NCBI GenBank assembly: GCA_910578275.1
Contig: CAJTPR010000008.1
Location: forward strand, 1-64,000
DNA: 64,000 nt
Direction: 5' to 3'
Source of the DNA: an uncultured Bacteroidales bacterium
GTDB taxonomy: Bacteria; Bacteroidota; Bacteroidia; Bacteroidales; P3
A program made the translations under genes and the position numbers. Positions 53,055 through 61,594 of this stretch are shown one piece after another; position 1 is the first letter of the stretch; the number at the start of each line of letters is the position of its first letter. Below the pieces are notes generated by a model. It did not search any database, was not told where the DNA came from, and saw nothing but the letters and a program-made list of their open reading frames with translations.

Positions 53055-53097
53055 ATTATTCCTTAGGGACAAGCCGGTTTTTACCGAAAAAATATCT

Positions 53098-53105
53098 TAG
53101 TTTTG
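53098..53105 (+). promoter_or_regulatory. Candidate -7 element for pyrG
   Basis: TAGTTTTG matches TAnnTTTG, 22 bases before the pyrG ATG. There is no clear -33 element. Confidence 0.35.
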
Positions 53106-53127
53106 TTTTTCCGAAAACCGACTCGTC

Positions 53128-54801
53128 ATGCAAAAGCACAGAACCAAGTTCATCTTCGTTACCGGGGGTGTGGCCTCGTCATTGGGTAAAGGTATCATCT
53201 CCGCCTCCTTGGCGCGTTTGTTGCTTTCCCGGGGATACAAGACCACGATCCAGAAGCTGGATCCTTACATCAACGTCGATCCCGGAACGCTCAACCCCTA
53301 CGAACACGGCGAATGCTACGTGACCGAAGACGGAGCCGAAACCGACCTCGACCTGGGTCATTACGAACGTTTCACGAACATTCCCACCTCCCAGGCCAAT
53401 AATGTCACCACGGGACGCATCTATCAGAGCGTCATAGAAAAAGAACGCCGGGGCGACTATCTGGGCAGCACCGTGCAGGTGATTCCCCATATCACGGACG
53501 AGATAAAGCGACGCGTGCGCCTCCTGGCCGAAGGCAACGAGTTCGACGTGCTCATTACCGAAATCGGCGGAACGGTGGGCGACATCGAATCGCTTCCCTA
53601 CATCGAGGCGGTTCGCCAGCTCACGTGGGAAATGCAGGAAGACGTGATGGTGATCCACCTCACCTACGTACCTTATCTGGCCGCCGCGGGCGAACTGAAG
53701 ACAAAGCCCACCCAGCATTCGGTAAAGACGATGCTGGAACAAGGCCTGCAACCCGACATCATCGTGTGCCGCACCGAACATCCCATCAGCAAGGGCATCC
53801 GCTCCAAAGTAGCCCTTTTCTGCAACGTACGCCCGGAATGCGTCATCGAAAGCCGTGACGCCCGCAACATCTACGAGGTTCCGCTCATGATGCAGAAAGA
53901 AGGACTGGACAAACAGGTGCTCAAGATCCTGAAACTTCCCTACGGCGGAAGACCCGACCTGACGCAATGGCGCTCTTTCCTGCGCAAGCTCGAACACCCT
54001 AAAAGCCAAGTACAGATCGCCCTGGTGGGCAAATACGTGGAATTGAAAGACGCCTACAAATCCATCCTGGAAGCTCTCTTGCAGGCCGGAGCCGTGAATC
54101 AATGCAAAATACATGTAAAACTGATTCCTTCCGAACAAATCACGCCTGCCAACGCCGCAAAGACCTTTTCCGATTGCCAGGCGATATTGGTGGCGCCGGG
54201 CTTCGGCAAACGCGGCATCGAGGGAAAGCTCACGGCCATAAGGCACGCCAGGGAAAACAAGATACCGTTCCTGGGAATCTGCCTGGGAATGCAATGCTGC
54301 GTGATCGAATTCGCGCGTAACGTACTGGGCTGGAAAACGGCCAATTCGACGGAAATGGACGTCAAGACGAGTCATCCGGTCATCCACATCATGGAAGACC
54401 AGAAAAAGGTGAAGAACCTGGGCGGAACCATGCGGCTGGGCGCCTATGCGTGCCGGCTGGAAAAAGGAAGCCGCCTGGCGGAGATTTACGGCCAGAGGGA
54501 CATTTCCGAACGGCATCGTCATCGCTACGAGTTCAACAACGACTACCTGCCGGATTTCGAAAAGGCAGGCATGAAGGCCTCCGGACTGAACCACGGCCTG
54601 TCGGCTTCGGGCAAGAAGATAAGCCGTGTGGAAGCCGTCGAGATTCCCGGACATCCTTTCTTCGTGGGCGTACAGTTCCATCCCGAGTACAAGAGCACGG
54701 TGGAAAACCCGCACCCGCTTTTCGTGGCCTTGGTCAAGGCAGCCATGGAACAAGCAGCCGAAACGAACATGAAAGCGACCCCTGCACGAAAGAAAAAGTA
54801 A
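53128..54801 (+). CDS. pyrG: CTP synthase
   Basis: Makes CTP from UTP with glutamine nitrogen. The protein has 557 residues. The synthase domain begins with KFIFVTGGVASSLGKG, the nucleotide loop, and includes DPYINVDPGTLNPYEHGE. The glutaminase half has the nucleophile in GICLGMQC and the histidine-glutamate pair in QFHPEYKS. A terminator at 54821-54866 follows 19 bases after the stop. Confidence 0.97.
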   Translation: MQKHRTKFIFVTGGVASSLGKGIISASLARLLLSRGYKTTIQKLDPYINVDPGTLNPYEHGECYVTEDGAETDLDLGHYERFTNIPTSQANNVTTGRIYQSVIEKERRGDYLGSTVQVIPHITDEIKRRVRLLAEGNEFDVLITEIGGTVGDIESLPYIEAVRQLTWEMQEDVMVIHLTYVPYLAAAGELKTKPTQHSVKTMLEQGLQPDIIVCRTEHPISKGIRSKVALFCNVRPECVIESRDARNIYEVPLMMQKEGLDKQVLKILKLPYGGRPDLTQWRSFLRKLEHPKSQVQIALVGKYVELKDAYKSILEALLQAGAVNQCKIHVKLIPSEQITPANAAKTFSDCQAILVAPGFGKRGIEGKLTAIRHARENKIPFLGICLGMQCCVIEFARNVLGWKTANSTEMDVKTSHPVIHIMEDQKKVKNLGGTMRLGAYACRLEKGSRLAEIYGQRDISERHRHRYEFNNDYLPDFEKAGMKASGLNHGLSASGKKISRVEAVEIPGHPFFVGVQFHPEYKSTVENPHPLFVALVKAAMEQAAETNMKATPARKKK

Positions 54802-54820
54802 ACACGGGCAGGACATCCGC

Positions 54821-54866
54821 AAAAAGAACGCCCTGAGAGCCTGGCCAGGCTTTCAGGGCGTTCTTC
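54821..54866. terminator. Bidirectional terminator between pyrG and the S4-protein gene
   Basis: Arms 54826-54844 and 54845-54863 are complementary over 19 bases with one mismatch; a few central bases must form the loop. Five A residues lie before it and TTCTTC after it, so it can serve both strands, with the better T-run on the minus strand. Confidence 0.85.
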
Positions 54867-54903
54867 GTCAATAATGATCCTGCCTTTTCCGGAAAACCGG
54901 CTC

Positions 54904-55281
54904 CTATTCCCGTTCGTCGACGGACTTGAACCGGTCTATTTCCCGACGTTCGCGTTTGGTAGGACGACCTGTACGCGGATCTCGCCTTTCGAAAGAGGGT
55001 GCGCGCTGCAAGGCCAGTTTTTCCTTTTCTTCCGGAGCCGTCACATCCGACACGTATCCGGGCACCTTGGCCGCTCCCACACGGTTGGACAACAATTGAA
55101 GCACCTTGAAGGAAAGCGTCACCCCGTGACGATTCACATGCAATATATCCCCCTCTCTTATCTCCTTGGCCGCCTTGGCCATATCTTCACCTATGCGCAC
55201 CCGCCCCAGGCGACACGCCTCGGCGGCTTCCGTCCGGGTCTTGAAAAGCCGCACCGCCCAAAGAAACTTGTCTATCCGCAT
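54904..55281 (-). CDS. S4-domain RNA-binding protein (Hsp15-like)
   Basis: The protein has 125 residues. ATG 55281 (MRIDKFLWAVRLFKTRTEA) is the usual start of the Hsp15/HslR type; an upstream ATG would overlap thiL and add non-conserved residues. The S4 domain occupies residues 1-60 and includes GRVRIGEDMAKAA. The rest is basic (RRDPRTGRPTKRERR). In E. coli Hsp15 rescues stalled 50S subunits carrying nascent chains; the same role here is likely but not proven. Last gene of the minus-strand unit, 22 bases after thiL. Confidence 0.88.
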   Translation of the reverse strand: MRIDKFLWAVRLFKTRTEAAEACRLGRVRIGEDMAKAAKEIREGDILHVNRHGVTLSFKVLQLLSNRVGAAKVPGYVSDVTAPEEKEKLALQRAPSFERRDPRTGRPTKRERREIDRFKSVDERE

Positions 55282-55303
55282 CCTTTCGTCGAAATCGGGT
55301 TTC

Positions 55304-56365
55304 CTATTTGTTGAAAGCCTGCCAGCCTTGGGCGACAAGCCGAATGAGGCCGCCGTTTCGGGGAACCATGAAATTTCCCTGCGCTTTCTCCACCATGTGG
55401 CCGATTACCTTTATCTGCCGGCAATCCTTTATCTTCTCGTAGTCTTTCTGGTCGACGGTGAACAAAAGTTCGTAGTCTTCCCCGCCGCTCAAGGCCGCCA
55501 CCTCGGGAAGAATCTTGAAAAGCTCGAGCGCCTTGCAGGTCTCGGCATCCACGGGAATCTTTTCCTGATACAGCATGCAACCGCAATCCGATTCCTTGCT
55601 CAAATGCAGGATCTCGGAAGCCAGCCCGTCGGAGACGTCTATCATCGAAGTGGGTTTCACGTCCAACCCGGCCAACAGATCCACGATGTCCAGACGAGGT
55701 TCGGGCTTGAGCTGGCGTTCCAGCACATACGAGAAATCCTTGAAGTCGGGCTGCATGGCCGGATTCGCAAGGAACTCGCGCTTTTCCCGTTCAAGCAACA
55801 ACAATCCGGCATAAGCCCCGCCCAAGTCGCCCGAGACACAAAGCAAGTCGTTTTCCTTGGCTCCGCTCCGGTAGGCTACCTTTTCGGGCAAGGCCGAACC
55901 GATTACCGTTATCGAAAGACAAAGCCCGGACCGGCTCGAAGTAGTGTCGCCCCCGACCAAGTCCACGCCGTAACGATCGCAACAAAGCCGCATACCGGCA
56001 TAAAGTTCGTCGATGGCTTCCAGCGAATACCGGTTCGAGACCGCCATGCCTACCAGCACCTGCAAAGGTTTGGCGTTCATGGCCGCAATGTCCGAAAGGT
56101 TCACGGCAATCGCCTTGTAGCCCAAATGCTTGAGCGGACAATAGGTCATGTCGAAGTGAACGCCTTCTATCAACAGGTCCTTGGAAACCAGCTGCACGTG
56201 CCCTTGAGGAATCCGCAAGACCGCCGCGTCGTCGCCCACGGCTTTGAGCGTGCTTTGCGGGTTATGGACGGGCAAGTCCCTGGTAAGCCTGTCTATCAAC
56301 CCGAATTCGCCCAAGGTTTCCAATTCGGTGCGGGTTTGTCCGCCCTTGTCTTGCAAGTCTTCCAT
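55304..56365 (-). CDS. thiL: Thiamine-monophosphate kinase
   Basis: Phosphorylates thiamine monophosphate to the active diphosphate. The protein has 353 residues. VGDDAAVL near residue 42, DLVGGDTTSS, CVSGDLGGAYAGL, MIDVSDGLASE and GGEDYELLFT are the standard metal- and ATP-binding segments of the PurM-like fold. It lies 12 bases after the ThrE-type gene, probably in one transcript with it and the S4 gene. No other thiamine gene is near. Confidence 0.95.
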   Translation of the reverse strand: MEDLQDKGGQTRTELETLGEFGLIDRLTRDLPVHNPQSTLKAVGDDAAVLRIPQGHVQLVSKDLLIEGVHFDMTYCPLKHLGYKAIAVNLSDIAAMNAKPLQVLVGMAVSNRYSLEAIDELYAGMRLCCDRYGVDLVGGDTTSSRSGLCLSITVIGSALPEKVAYRSGAKENDLLCVSGDLGGAYAGLLLLEREKREFLANPAMQPDFKDFSYVLERQLKPEPRLDIVDLLAGLDVKPTSMIDVSDGLASEILHLSKESDCGCMLYQEKIPVDAETCKALELFKILPEVAALSGGEDYELLFTVDQKDYEKIKDCRQIKVIGHMVEKAQGNFMVPRNGGLIRLVAQGWQAFNK

Positions 56366-56377
56366 CTTCGATTCTGG

Positions 56378-56863
56378 TTAATGGTAACGGGTAAGCGACT
56401 TGGCACGACGCGAAAAGATGAACATGGGCATTGATGCACCCACCGTCATGCAGAGGATTACCGTTACCGTTATGATTACGTTCAAGAAAAATTCATTAAG
56501 ATACACGAACGCGTTCCCTTGCTGGTTCACGTTCTGCATGAACAGGATGATGGAAAACACCGCCTTGTAGGCGTACATCCCCGGAACGAACGGCAAAAGG
56601 GCGGGTATGTAGAGCGTGGTCATGGGGCATTTGACCATGCCGCCCATCCACAGGCTGCCGAATCCCATCAGGAGCGAAGCGGCAAGCGTGGCGGTGGCGA
56701 TGTCCCAACCGGCCAGCCGCATGAGCAAGTAGCGCCCCGCATAACCTATGGCCGCCAAGATCATGATGCAAGGCAAAGAACGGCGCGAAGGATTGGAAAC
56801 GGCTCCGAATCCCAAGGCGGCGAAAGCGGCGCAAACGGCGCGGATAATGGTTTCGGTTATCAT
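56378..56863 (-). CDS. Threonine/serine exporter, ThrE C-terminal-type half (DUF3815)
   Basis: The protein has 161 residues with four to five membrane helices. The sequence matches the small half of split ThrE exporters, which excrete threonine and serine using the proton gradient in Corynebacterium. Its ATG overlaps the larger half's stop codon by four bases (ATGA), so both are made together. Substrate in this organism is inferred only. Confidence 0.88.
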   Translation of the reverse strand: MITETIIRAVCAAFAALGFGAVSNPSRRSLPCIMILAAIGYAGRYLLMRLAGWDIATATLAASLLMGFGSLWMGGMVKCPMTTLYIPALLPFVPGMYAYKAVFSIILFMQNVNQQGNAFVYLNEFFLNVIITVTVILCMTVGASMPMFIFSRRAKSLTRYH

Positions 56864-57642
56864 AGCAGGCTACCTTGAAAGACGACCATCGATATGGAGA
56901 GCCCCACCGCCAGGCAAAGCACGATCAGGACGGAACGTACCAGACGGGCGATTCCGATGAGGGTATGGTTCTCGAAAATGTCGATGACCCCCGTGATGAG
57001 CAACACGCCCGGCACCATGAAAAGCACGCTCGTGGCCATGGCCACCGTGACATCGGCGTGACCGGCCATGGGCGGCAACAACACCAGGCATGAACAAGCG
57101 AACGAACTGACGAACGACACGATGATGACGGACAAGAAATGGTCTATTCCCTTTTTCTTGAGCCATCGCAACAGCCTGAATCCGGCAAAGGTACTGACGA
57201 ACACGAACAGCATCGCGCCCAAGTCTCCGTCGAACAAACGGCAAAAACAAGCGTTGGCCACCGAAACCAAAAGCGTCACGAGCCAGGAATTCATGCGGGG
57301 CCTTTCCAAAATCTGACGATATTCCCGCCGCAATTCGCCTATGCTCTGATGATGGTCGAACACTTTCCAGCTCAACGCGCTCAACTCGGCGTTCAATTCG
57401 AAACTCACGGGAAGTTGCCGGATATGGACCACTTCCGTGCAAATCTCGTCCTGCTCGGGATCGGAAAGGGTAAGGATGATGTTGGAAGCGAAAATGGTCA
57501 TGGTGATGTCCAATCCATAGGCCTCGCATATCCGCCTGGAATTGCGCAAGACCCTCGTGCAATGCACGCCCGAGCCCAGCAAGACGGCGGCATAGTCGGC
57601 GATAAAGCCCGTAATCTCATTGAGTTTGGCGGATTTGTACAT
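56860..57642 (-). CDS. Threonine/serine exporter, ThrE N-terminal-type half (DUF1212)
   Basis: The protein has 260 residues. A soluble N-terminal part of about 115 residues includes LLGSGVHCTRVLRNSRRI and YGLDITMTIFASNIILT, the usual start of the DUF1212 domain. Five membrane helices follow (about 120-255). It partners the gene at 56378. It begins one base after the LuxR-type gene, so the export system seems to be under the same promoter as the regulator and the hemerythrin protein. Confidence 0.9.
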   Translation of the reverse strand: MYKSAKLNEITGFIADYAAVLLGSGVHCTRVLRNSRRICEAYGLDITMTIFASNIILTLSDPEQDEICTEVVHIRQLPVSFELNAELSALSWKVFDHHQSIGELRREYRQILERPRMNSWLVTLLVSVANACFCRLFDGDLGAMLFVFVSTFAGFRLLRWLKKKGIDHFLSVIIVSFVSSFACSCLVLLPPMAGHADVTVAMATSVLFMVPGVLLITGVIDIFENHTLIGIARLVRSVLIVLCLAVGLSISMVVFQGSLL

Positions 57643-57643
57643 G

Positions 57644-58231
57644 TTATTTCACTTCTTCCAGTTTCACCAGCTTGTTCGCGATGGCATAAATGACAAGACC
57701 CGCCGAACTATGGATCTGCAACTTGTTGGCGATGTTGCGGCGATGCGTGATTACCGTATGCTGCGAAAGGCAAAGCTTGTCGGCGATTTGCTTGTTGGTA
57801 AGGCCTTTGACCACGTAAGCGACGATTTCCGTCTCGCGCCGGCTCAGACTCTTTTCCGATTCGGAGGATTCCGTCCGTCGAGGTGCCAGTTTTCCGAGAT
57901 TTTCGCGCAATTGCTCGAAATCGTCGAAGACGGACACCGTCCGGTCGAACCCCTGCAGGTCTTGCAAGCCACGCAGGTTCGTGACCAAGGCGACGCAAAG
58001 CATGTCGGGACGGCCGATTTTCGCGCGAAGCTTGGCCGGAGAAACGCCCGGCAAGGCGGGATCGACCACCAGCACGTCGGGCTTTTCGGCCAAGAGATGA
58101 TGGTCGAGCTGGCTCACGTCGCGCACCTGGAAAATCCTGAATCCGGCGTTGACCTGCGTCAACACGGCGGCCAGTCCTTCCCTTATGATGTCCGAGGACT
58201 CGGCAATGGTAAAGGTGACTATCCTTTTCAT
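57644..58231 (-). CDS. LuxR/NarL-type response regulator with degenerate receiver
   Basis: The protein has 195 residues. ATG 58231 overlaps the hemerythrin gene's stop codon (ATGA). The N-terminal receiver-like domain (about 1-115) keeps a possible phosphorylation site, D57 in LVVDPALPG. The acidic pocket usually written DD is replaced by AES (residues 10-12), and no invariant lysine is visible near the end of the domain. The C-terminal HTH (SLSRRETEIVAYVVKGLTNK, then QIADKLCLSQHTVITH) is normal. Phosphorylation may therefore not be its trigger. It probably regulates a stress response together with the hemerythrin-domain protein. Confidence 0.88.
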   Translation of the reverse strand: MKRIVTFTIAESSDIIREGLAAVLTQVNAGFRIFQVRDVSQLDHHLLAEKPDVLVVDPALPGVSPAKLRAKIGRPDMLCVALVTNLRGLQDLQGFDRTVSVFDDFEQLRENLGKLAPRRTESSESEKSLSRRETEIVAYVVKGLTNKQIADKLCLSQHTVITHRRNIANKLQIHSSAGLVIYAIANKLVKLEEVK

Positions 58232-58923
58232 CGCGCCTTGGCCCTTTCGATCTTTTCTATGAGAGGAACCAGCAGCACGTCTTCCAGGACATTGTGCTGC
58301 CTGAGGTCTTCGGCACAAGTGAAGATGTTGAACAAGGTGGCGTTGAACGCGTGTCCGGTCTTTCCCGTGTAATATTTGAGGAGAATGTCGCGCAATTCAT
58401 TGAGCCGGCTTTCTATCTGGTTGTGCTGTTTTTGGAAAATGTCGATATGATAATCCGGATCGGCCTTGCCTTTGACCAAGGCGCGAATGTACGGAAACAC
58501 CTTCTTTTCCTCATACTGCATGTGTTTGCGCACCTCGGCCACGTATTCGTCGAAAAAGCGCATCACCGCCACCGAAACGTCTTTCTGGTCTTTGCCGCGG
58601 ATGGCTTCCGACAGGTTGTCGCGCAAGGTCGGGAAACGGTAGTCGAGAAAATATTCGTGCGAGTTGTGCAGGTATCGTACGATGGCTTCGGGATCGAGGT
58701 CCGTTTTTCCGGAAGATTGGTCGGTACGCCCGTAAAGGAACAAGTTGGCCACGGCCAGGAACGTGGGCGTGTCGATCCTGTTCTTGCGGCACACTTCGCC
58801 GATGGAGGACTCGCCGAAGCCCATAGGAATACCGAACCGGCTCAAGATGAACAGCATGTAATGGTTCTGGCAAACCAACGCGCACATCTTGTCGCTTTCC
58901 GTATATCTGGTCTTGGTATTCAT
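58228..58923 (-). CDS. Hemerythrin-domain protein, RIC/ScdA-like
   Basis: The protein has 231 residues. The N-terminal part (LSRFGIPMGFGESSIGEVC) resembles the DUF542 segment of RIC proteins, which repair iron centres after oxidative or nitrosative damage. The hemerythrin part has diiron-ligand patterns H-HxxxE-H-HxxxE: SHEYF, HMQYEEKKVFP, KQHNQIE and RQHNVLEDVLLVP. Cytoplasmic. It heads a minus-strand operon with a LuxR regulator, ThrE, thiL and an S4 protein. Pairing with the regulator suggests oxygen or nitric-oxide sensing, which is inference. Confidence 0.85.
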   Translation of the reverse strand: MNTKTRYTESDKMCALVCQNHYMLFILSRFGIPMGFGESSIGEVCRKNRIDTPTFLAVANLFLYGRTDQSSGKTDLDPEAIVRYLHNSHEYFLDYRFPTLRDNLSEAIRGKDQKDVSVAVMRFFDEYVAEVRKHMQYEEKKVFPYIRALVKGKADPDYHIDIFQKQHNQIESRLNELRDILLKYYTGKTGHAFNATLFNIFTCAEDLRQHNVLEDVLLVPLIEKIERAKAR

Positions 58924-58963
58924 GGCTTTTCTTCGTTATTTTGCGCCAAAAGCGTACAAATCG

Positions 58964-58971
58964 CAAATTTA
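58964..58971 (-). promoter_or_regulatory. Candidate -7 element for the hemerythrin-LuxR operon
   Basis: TAAATTTG on the minus strand, 40 bases before the ATG at 58923. No TTTG at the -33 spacing. Confidence 0.5.
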
Positions 58972-58983
58972 GAAAATTTATTC

Positions 58984-59784
58984 ATGGAAAACGGCTCCCG
59001 GATGCAGTTGGGAAAATTGCTGCAAGCCTTGGAGGAATGGGCTCCCCTTGCCCGCCAGGAAAGTTACGACAACGCCGGCCTCATCCTCGGAAACCGGAAC
59101 GACGAGGTGAAAAAGGTTCTCGTCTGCTTCGACATCACGCCCGAAGTGGTGGAAGAAGCCGTGGAAAGGGGGGCGAATGTCATCATTTCGCATCATCCGG
59201 CCATCTTCAGGGGCATCAAGCGTATCGATCCCGGTTCGCGCATGGGCAGGATGCTGACCCTTTCCCTGCGGCACGGCATCGCCTGGTATGCCATGCACAC
59301 CAATCTGGACAATACCCCTACCGGAGTGAACGCGTACCTGGCGCAAAAGATGGGCCTGACAAGGACACGCCCCTTGGTACCGTTCCCGACACAAGCGGAC
59401 GCGGGAGCGGGCGTGATCGGCACGTTGCCCGACCCGATACGGGAAACGCCGTTGCTGGACAAGCTCAAGGCGTGGACGGGCGCTCATTGCATAAGGCATT
59501 CGGGCTTGACGGGGCGGAGCATCAGGACGGTAGCCCTTTGCGGGGGAAGCGGAGGAGAGTTCTTCGGCGCGGCGCAGGCCGCGGGCGCGGACGTCTACAT
59601 TACCGGCGACGTGAAGTATCACGATTTCGCCGATGCCGAAAAAGGAACCTGGCTCGTGGACATCGGACATTACGAAAGCGAACAATTCGTGAAAGGACTC
59701 ATTCACGACTACCTGCGCGACAAATTTCCGCACCTGGCCGCATGTATCTCGGAACGGTCGGTGAACCCTGTCTGCTGCTATTAA
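58984..59784 (+). CDS. Nif3-like dinuclear metal-centre protein
   Basis: The protein has 266 residues. ATG 58984 (MENGSRMQLGKLL) begins the conserved region. Metal-binding segments are ISHHPAIF, HTNLDN and DIGHYESEQF. Length fits the short form (like E. coli YbgI), without the central insertion found in longer Bacteroidota members. Related proteins are annotated as GTP cyclohydrolase type 2 family, but the reaction remains unsettled. The zinc-ribbon gene follows after 78 bases. Confidence 0.9.
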   Translation: MENGSRMQLGKLLQALEEWAPLARQESYDNAGLILGNRNDEVKKVLVCFDITPEVVEEAVERGANVIISHHPAIFRGIKRIDPGSRMGRMLTLSLRHGIAWYAMHTNLDNTPTGVNAYLAQKMGLTRTRPLVPFPTQADAGAGVIGTLPDPIRETPLLDKLKAWTGAHCIRHSGLTGRSIRTVALCGGSGGEFFGAAQAAGADVYITGDVKYHDFADAEKGTWLVDIGHYESEQFVKGLIHDYLRDKFPHLAACISERSVNPVCCY

Positions 59785-59812
59785 ATTGTCGGATAGTTTG
59801 TAGAAAATTTGC

Positions 59813-59820
59813 TAATTTTG
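59813..59820 (+). promoter_or_regulatory. Candidate -7 element for the zinc-ribbon protein gene
   Basis: TAATTTTG, 42 bases before the ATG at 59863. TTTG at 59797-59800 is too close for the standard spacing. Confidence 0.4.
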
Positions 59821-59862
59821 CGACCCGCCGTCTTGGACGGCCGCAAATTAAACCCACTTACA

Positions 59863-60711
59863 ATGAAAGAGAAAGCCGAAGCCAAAACCAAAGCCGCCAG
59901 GAAAACAGCGGCCACGACCGTCCAACCCGCGCAACCCAAAGCGGTTTCCGAAGAAAGGGACGCGGCCGTGGAACAGAAATTGGTTTCCCTTTACGCGCTG
60001 CAAAGCGTGGATTCCGCCATAGACGACATACGCATTCTCCGAGGCGAACTGCCTTTGGAGGTGCAGGACCTGGAGGATGACATCGCCGGCTACCAGAACA
60101 AGATCGACAAGCTCAAGGCCGACATGGACGATATTTCCAAGAACATTTCCGACCGCAAGAACGCCATCACCGACATCAAGGCCCAGGTGAAGAAATACGA
60201 AAAACAGTTGCGCGAGGTGAAGAACAGCCGCGAATACGACGCGCTGAACAAGGAAATCGAACTCCAGAACCTCGAAAACCAGCTGCACGAAAAGAAAATC
60301 CGTGAAGCCACCGCCTTGCTCGAAAAGAAAAAGGCCGACCTGGAACGCAACGAGGAAGCTTGTTCCGAACGCCAGAAAGACTTGGAAGTGAAGAAGGGCG
60401 AACTTGACGAAATCATCGCCGAGACCGAAAAGGACGAAAAGGCCCTGATGAAGAAGTCGGAAGAATACCAGTCGCATATCGAACCGCGCTGGCTGCGTCT
60501 CTATGAACGTATCCGCAACAACGCCCACAACGGACTGGCCGTGGTTTGCGTGGAACGCGACGCCTGCGGCGGTTGCTTCAGCAAGATTCCTCCCCAACGC
60601 CAAATCGATATCCGCATGCACAAGAAAATCATCGCCTGCGAATACTGCGGCCGTTTCCTGGTCGACGAGTCCATCCGCGAGAAAGTGGAAGAATCGATGG
60701 AGAAAGAGTAA
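59863..60711 (+). CDS. Coiled-coil protein with C-terminal zinc ribbon
   Basis: The protein has 282 residues. ATG 59863 follows the promoter-like element. The first 30 residues are lysine- and alanine-rich. Residues about 40-210 are a long coiled coil with heptads (LEDDIAGYQNKIDKLKADMD). The C-terminus holds two CxxC pairs (CGGC and CEYC) about 30 residues apart, forming a zinc ribbon. Similar proteins are widespread and often neighbour Nif3-like genes, as here; their role is not established. A terminator follows at 60732-60764. Confidence 0.88.
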   Translation: MKEKAEAKTKAARKTAATTVQPAQPKAVSEERDAAVEQKLVSLYALQSVDSAIDDIRILRGELPLEVQDLEDDIAGYQNKIDKLKADMDDISKNISDRKNAITDIKAQVKKYEKQLREVKNSREYDALNKEIELQNLENQLHEKKIREATALLEKKKADLERNEEACSERQKDLEVKKGELDEIIAETEKDEKALMKKSEEYQSHIEPRWLRLYERIRNNAHNGLAVVCVERDACGGCFSKIPPQRQIDIRMHKKIIACEYCGRFLVDESIREKVEESMEKE

Positions 60712-60731
60712 GCGGGAAACGCACAGGAACG

Positions 60732-60764
60732 AAAAAGCCTCCGGAAATCAACGGAGGCTTTTTT
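60732..60764. terminator. Bidirectional terminator
   Basis: 8-base-pair stem AGCCTCCG/CGGAGGCT (60736-60743 and 60752-60759) with A-run before and T-run after. It serves the zinc-ribbon gene and the opposing glycosyltransferase gene. Confidence 0.9.
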
Positions 60765-60791
60765 ATTGCAGTCTTTTCAAACACATCCGAC

Positions 60792-61571
60792 CTACGCGCC
60801 ATAATCGCGTCTTACGGGCAAAAACAACCTCAGCACGATCAACCCGTGAAAGAACAAGGTCTGCGGCAGACCGAATTGAAGACGCATGACACGGAACCTT
60901 TCTTTCCAGGAACGAACCAGCATCTGACGGGATTTGCCGCCTTTCAGATAACAGGATACGACTTGATGTGTGTTTTCAATGACGCGCGCCTTCCTGAGCG
61001 CCTTCAGCACCCAGTCGTAGTCGGCCGAACACTTGTATCGCAGGTCGTAATTGTCGGCCAAGGCGCGCCGTACCAGAATCGACTGGTGGCAAACCAGCAT
61101 GCCCATGCGGAAACTTTCGGGCTTGAGCCTTTCGGGTGCACGCAAACGCCGCATTCCTGCCAGCTTCCAGTCGGAATCCACCAAACGGGTCTGCCCGTAA
61201 TAGATGTCCGCCAAACCGTCTTCGGTATCGAACCGGCCGGCCTTGGCGAACACGTCCGCCAAGAAACGGTCGGAACAGATGAAGTCGCCCGCGTTCAGGA
61301 ACCACACGTATTTTCCCGTGGCCATGCGCAATCCCTTGTTCATCGCGTCGTAAATACCCTTGTCGGGTTCCGAAACCCAGGAAGAAACGATGTCCTTGTT
61401 CTGCCCGATCAGTTCCAGGGTGCCATCCTTGGAAGCTCCGTCCACGACGACATACTCGATAAACGGATAACGCGCCTTTTGCTCACGCACGCTCTCCATG
61501 GTCTTGGCCAACAAAGGACGGGCGTTGTACACTACCGTGATGATGCTTACGACAGGCTTCGGATCATTCAT
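60792..61571 (-). CDS. Glycosyltransferase family 2
   Basis: The protein has 259 residues. ATG 61571 (MNDPKPVVSIITVVYNA) starts the GT-A fold. VVVDGASKDGT is the usual nucleotide-sugar segment, and FLNAGDFI replaces the DxD motif region. EPDKGIYDAMNKG is typical of enzymes that add sugars in lipopolysaccharide or capsule synthesis. Donor and acceptor are unknown. It stands apart from any polysaccharide cluster, next to the S46 peptidase, 23 bases after its stop. Confidence 0.9.
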   Translation of the reverse strand: MNDPKPVVSIITVVYNARPLLAKTMESVREQKARYPFIEYVVVDGASKDGTLELIGQNKDIVSSWVSEPDKGIYDAMNKGLRMATGKYVWFLNAGDFICSDRFLADVFAKAGRFDTEDGLADIYYGQTRLVDSDWKLAGMRRLRAPERLKPESFRMGMLVCHQSILVRRALADNYDLRYKCSADYDWVLKALRKARVIENTHQVVSCYLKGGKSRQMLVRSWKERFRVMRLQFGLPQTLFFHGLIVLRLFLPVRRDYGA

Positions 61572-61594
61572 GACAAGCAAGACCTTAGGATTGA

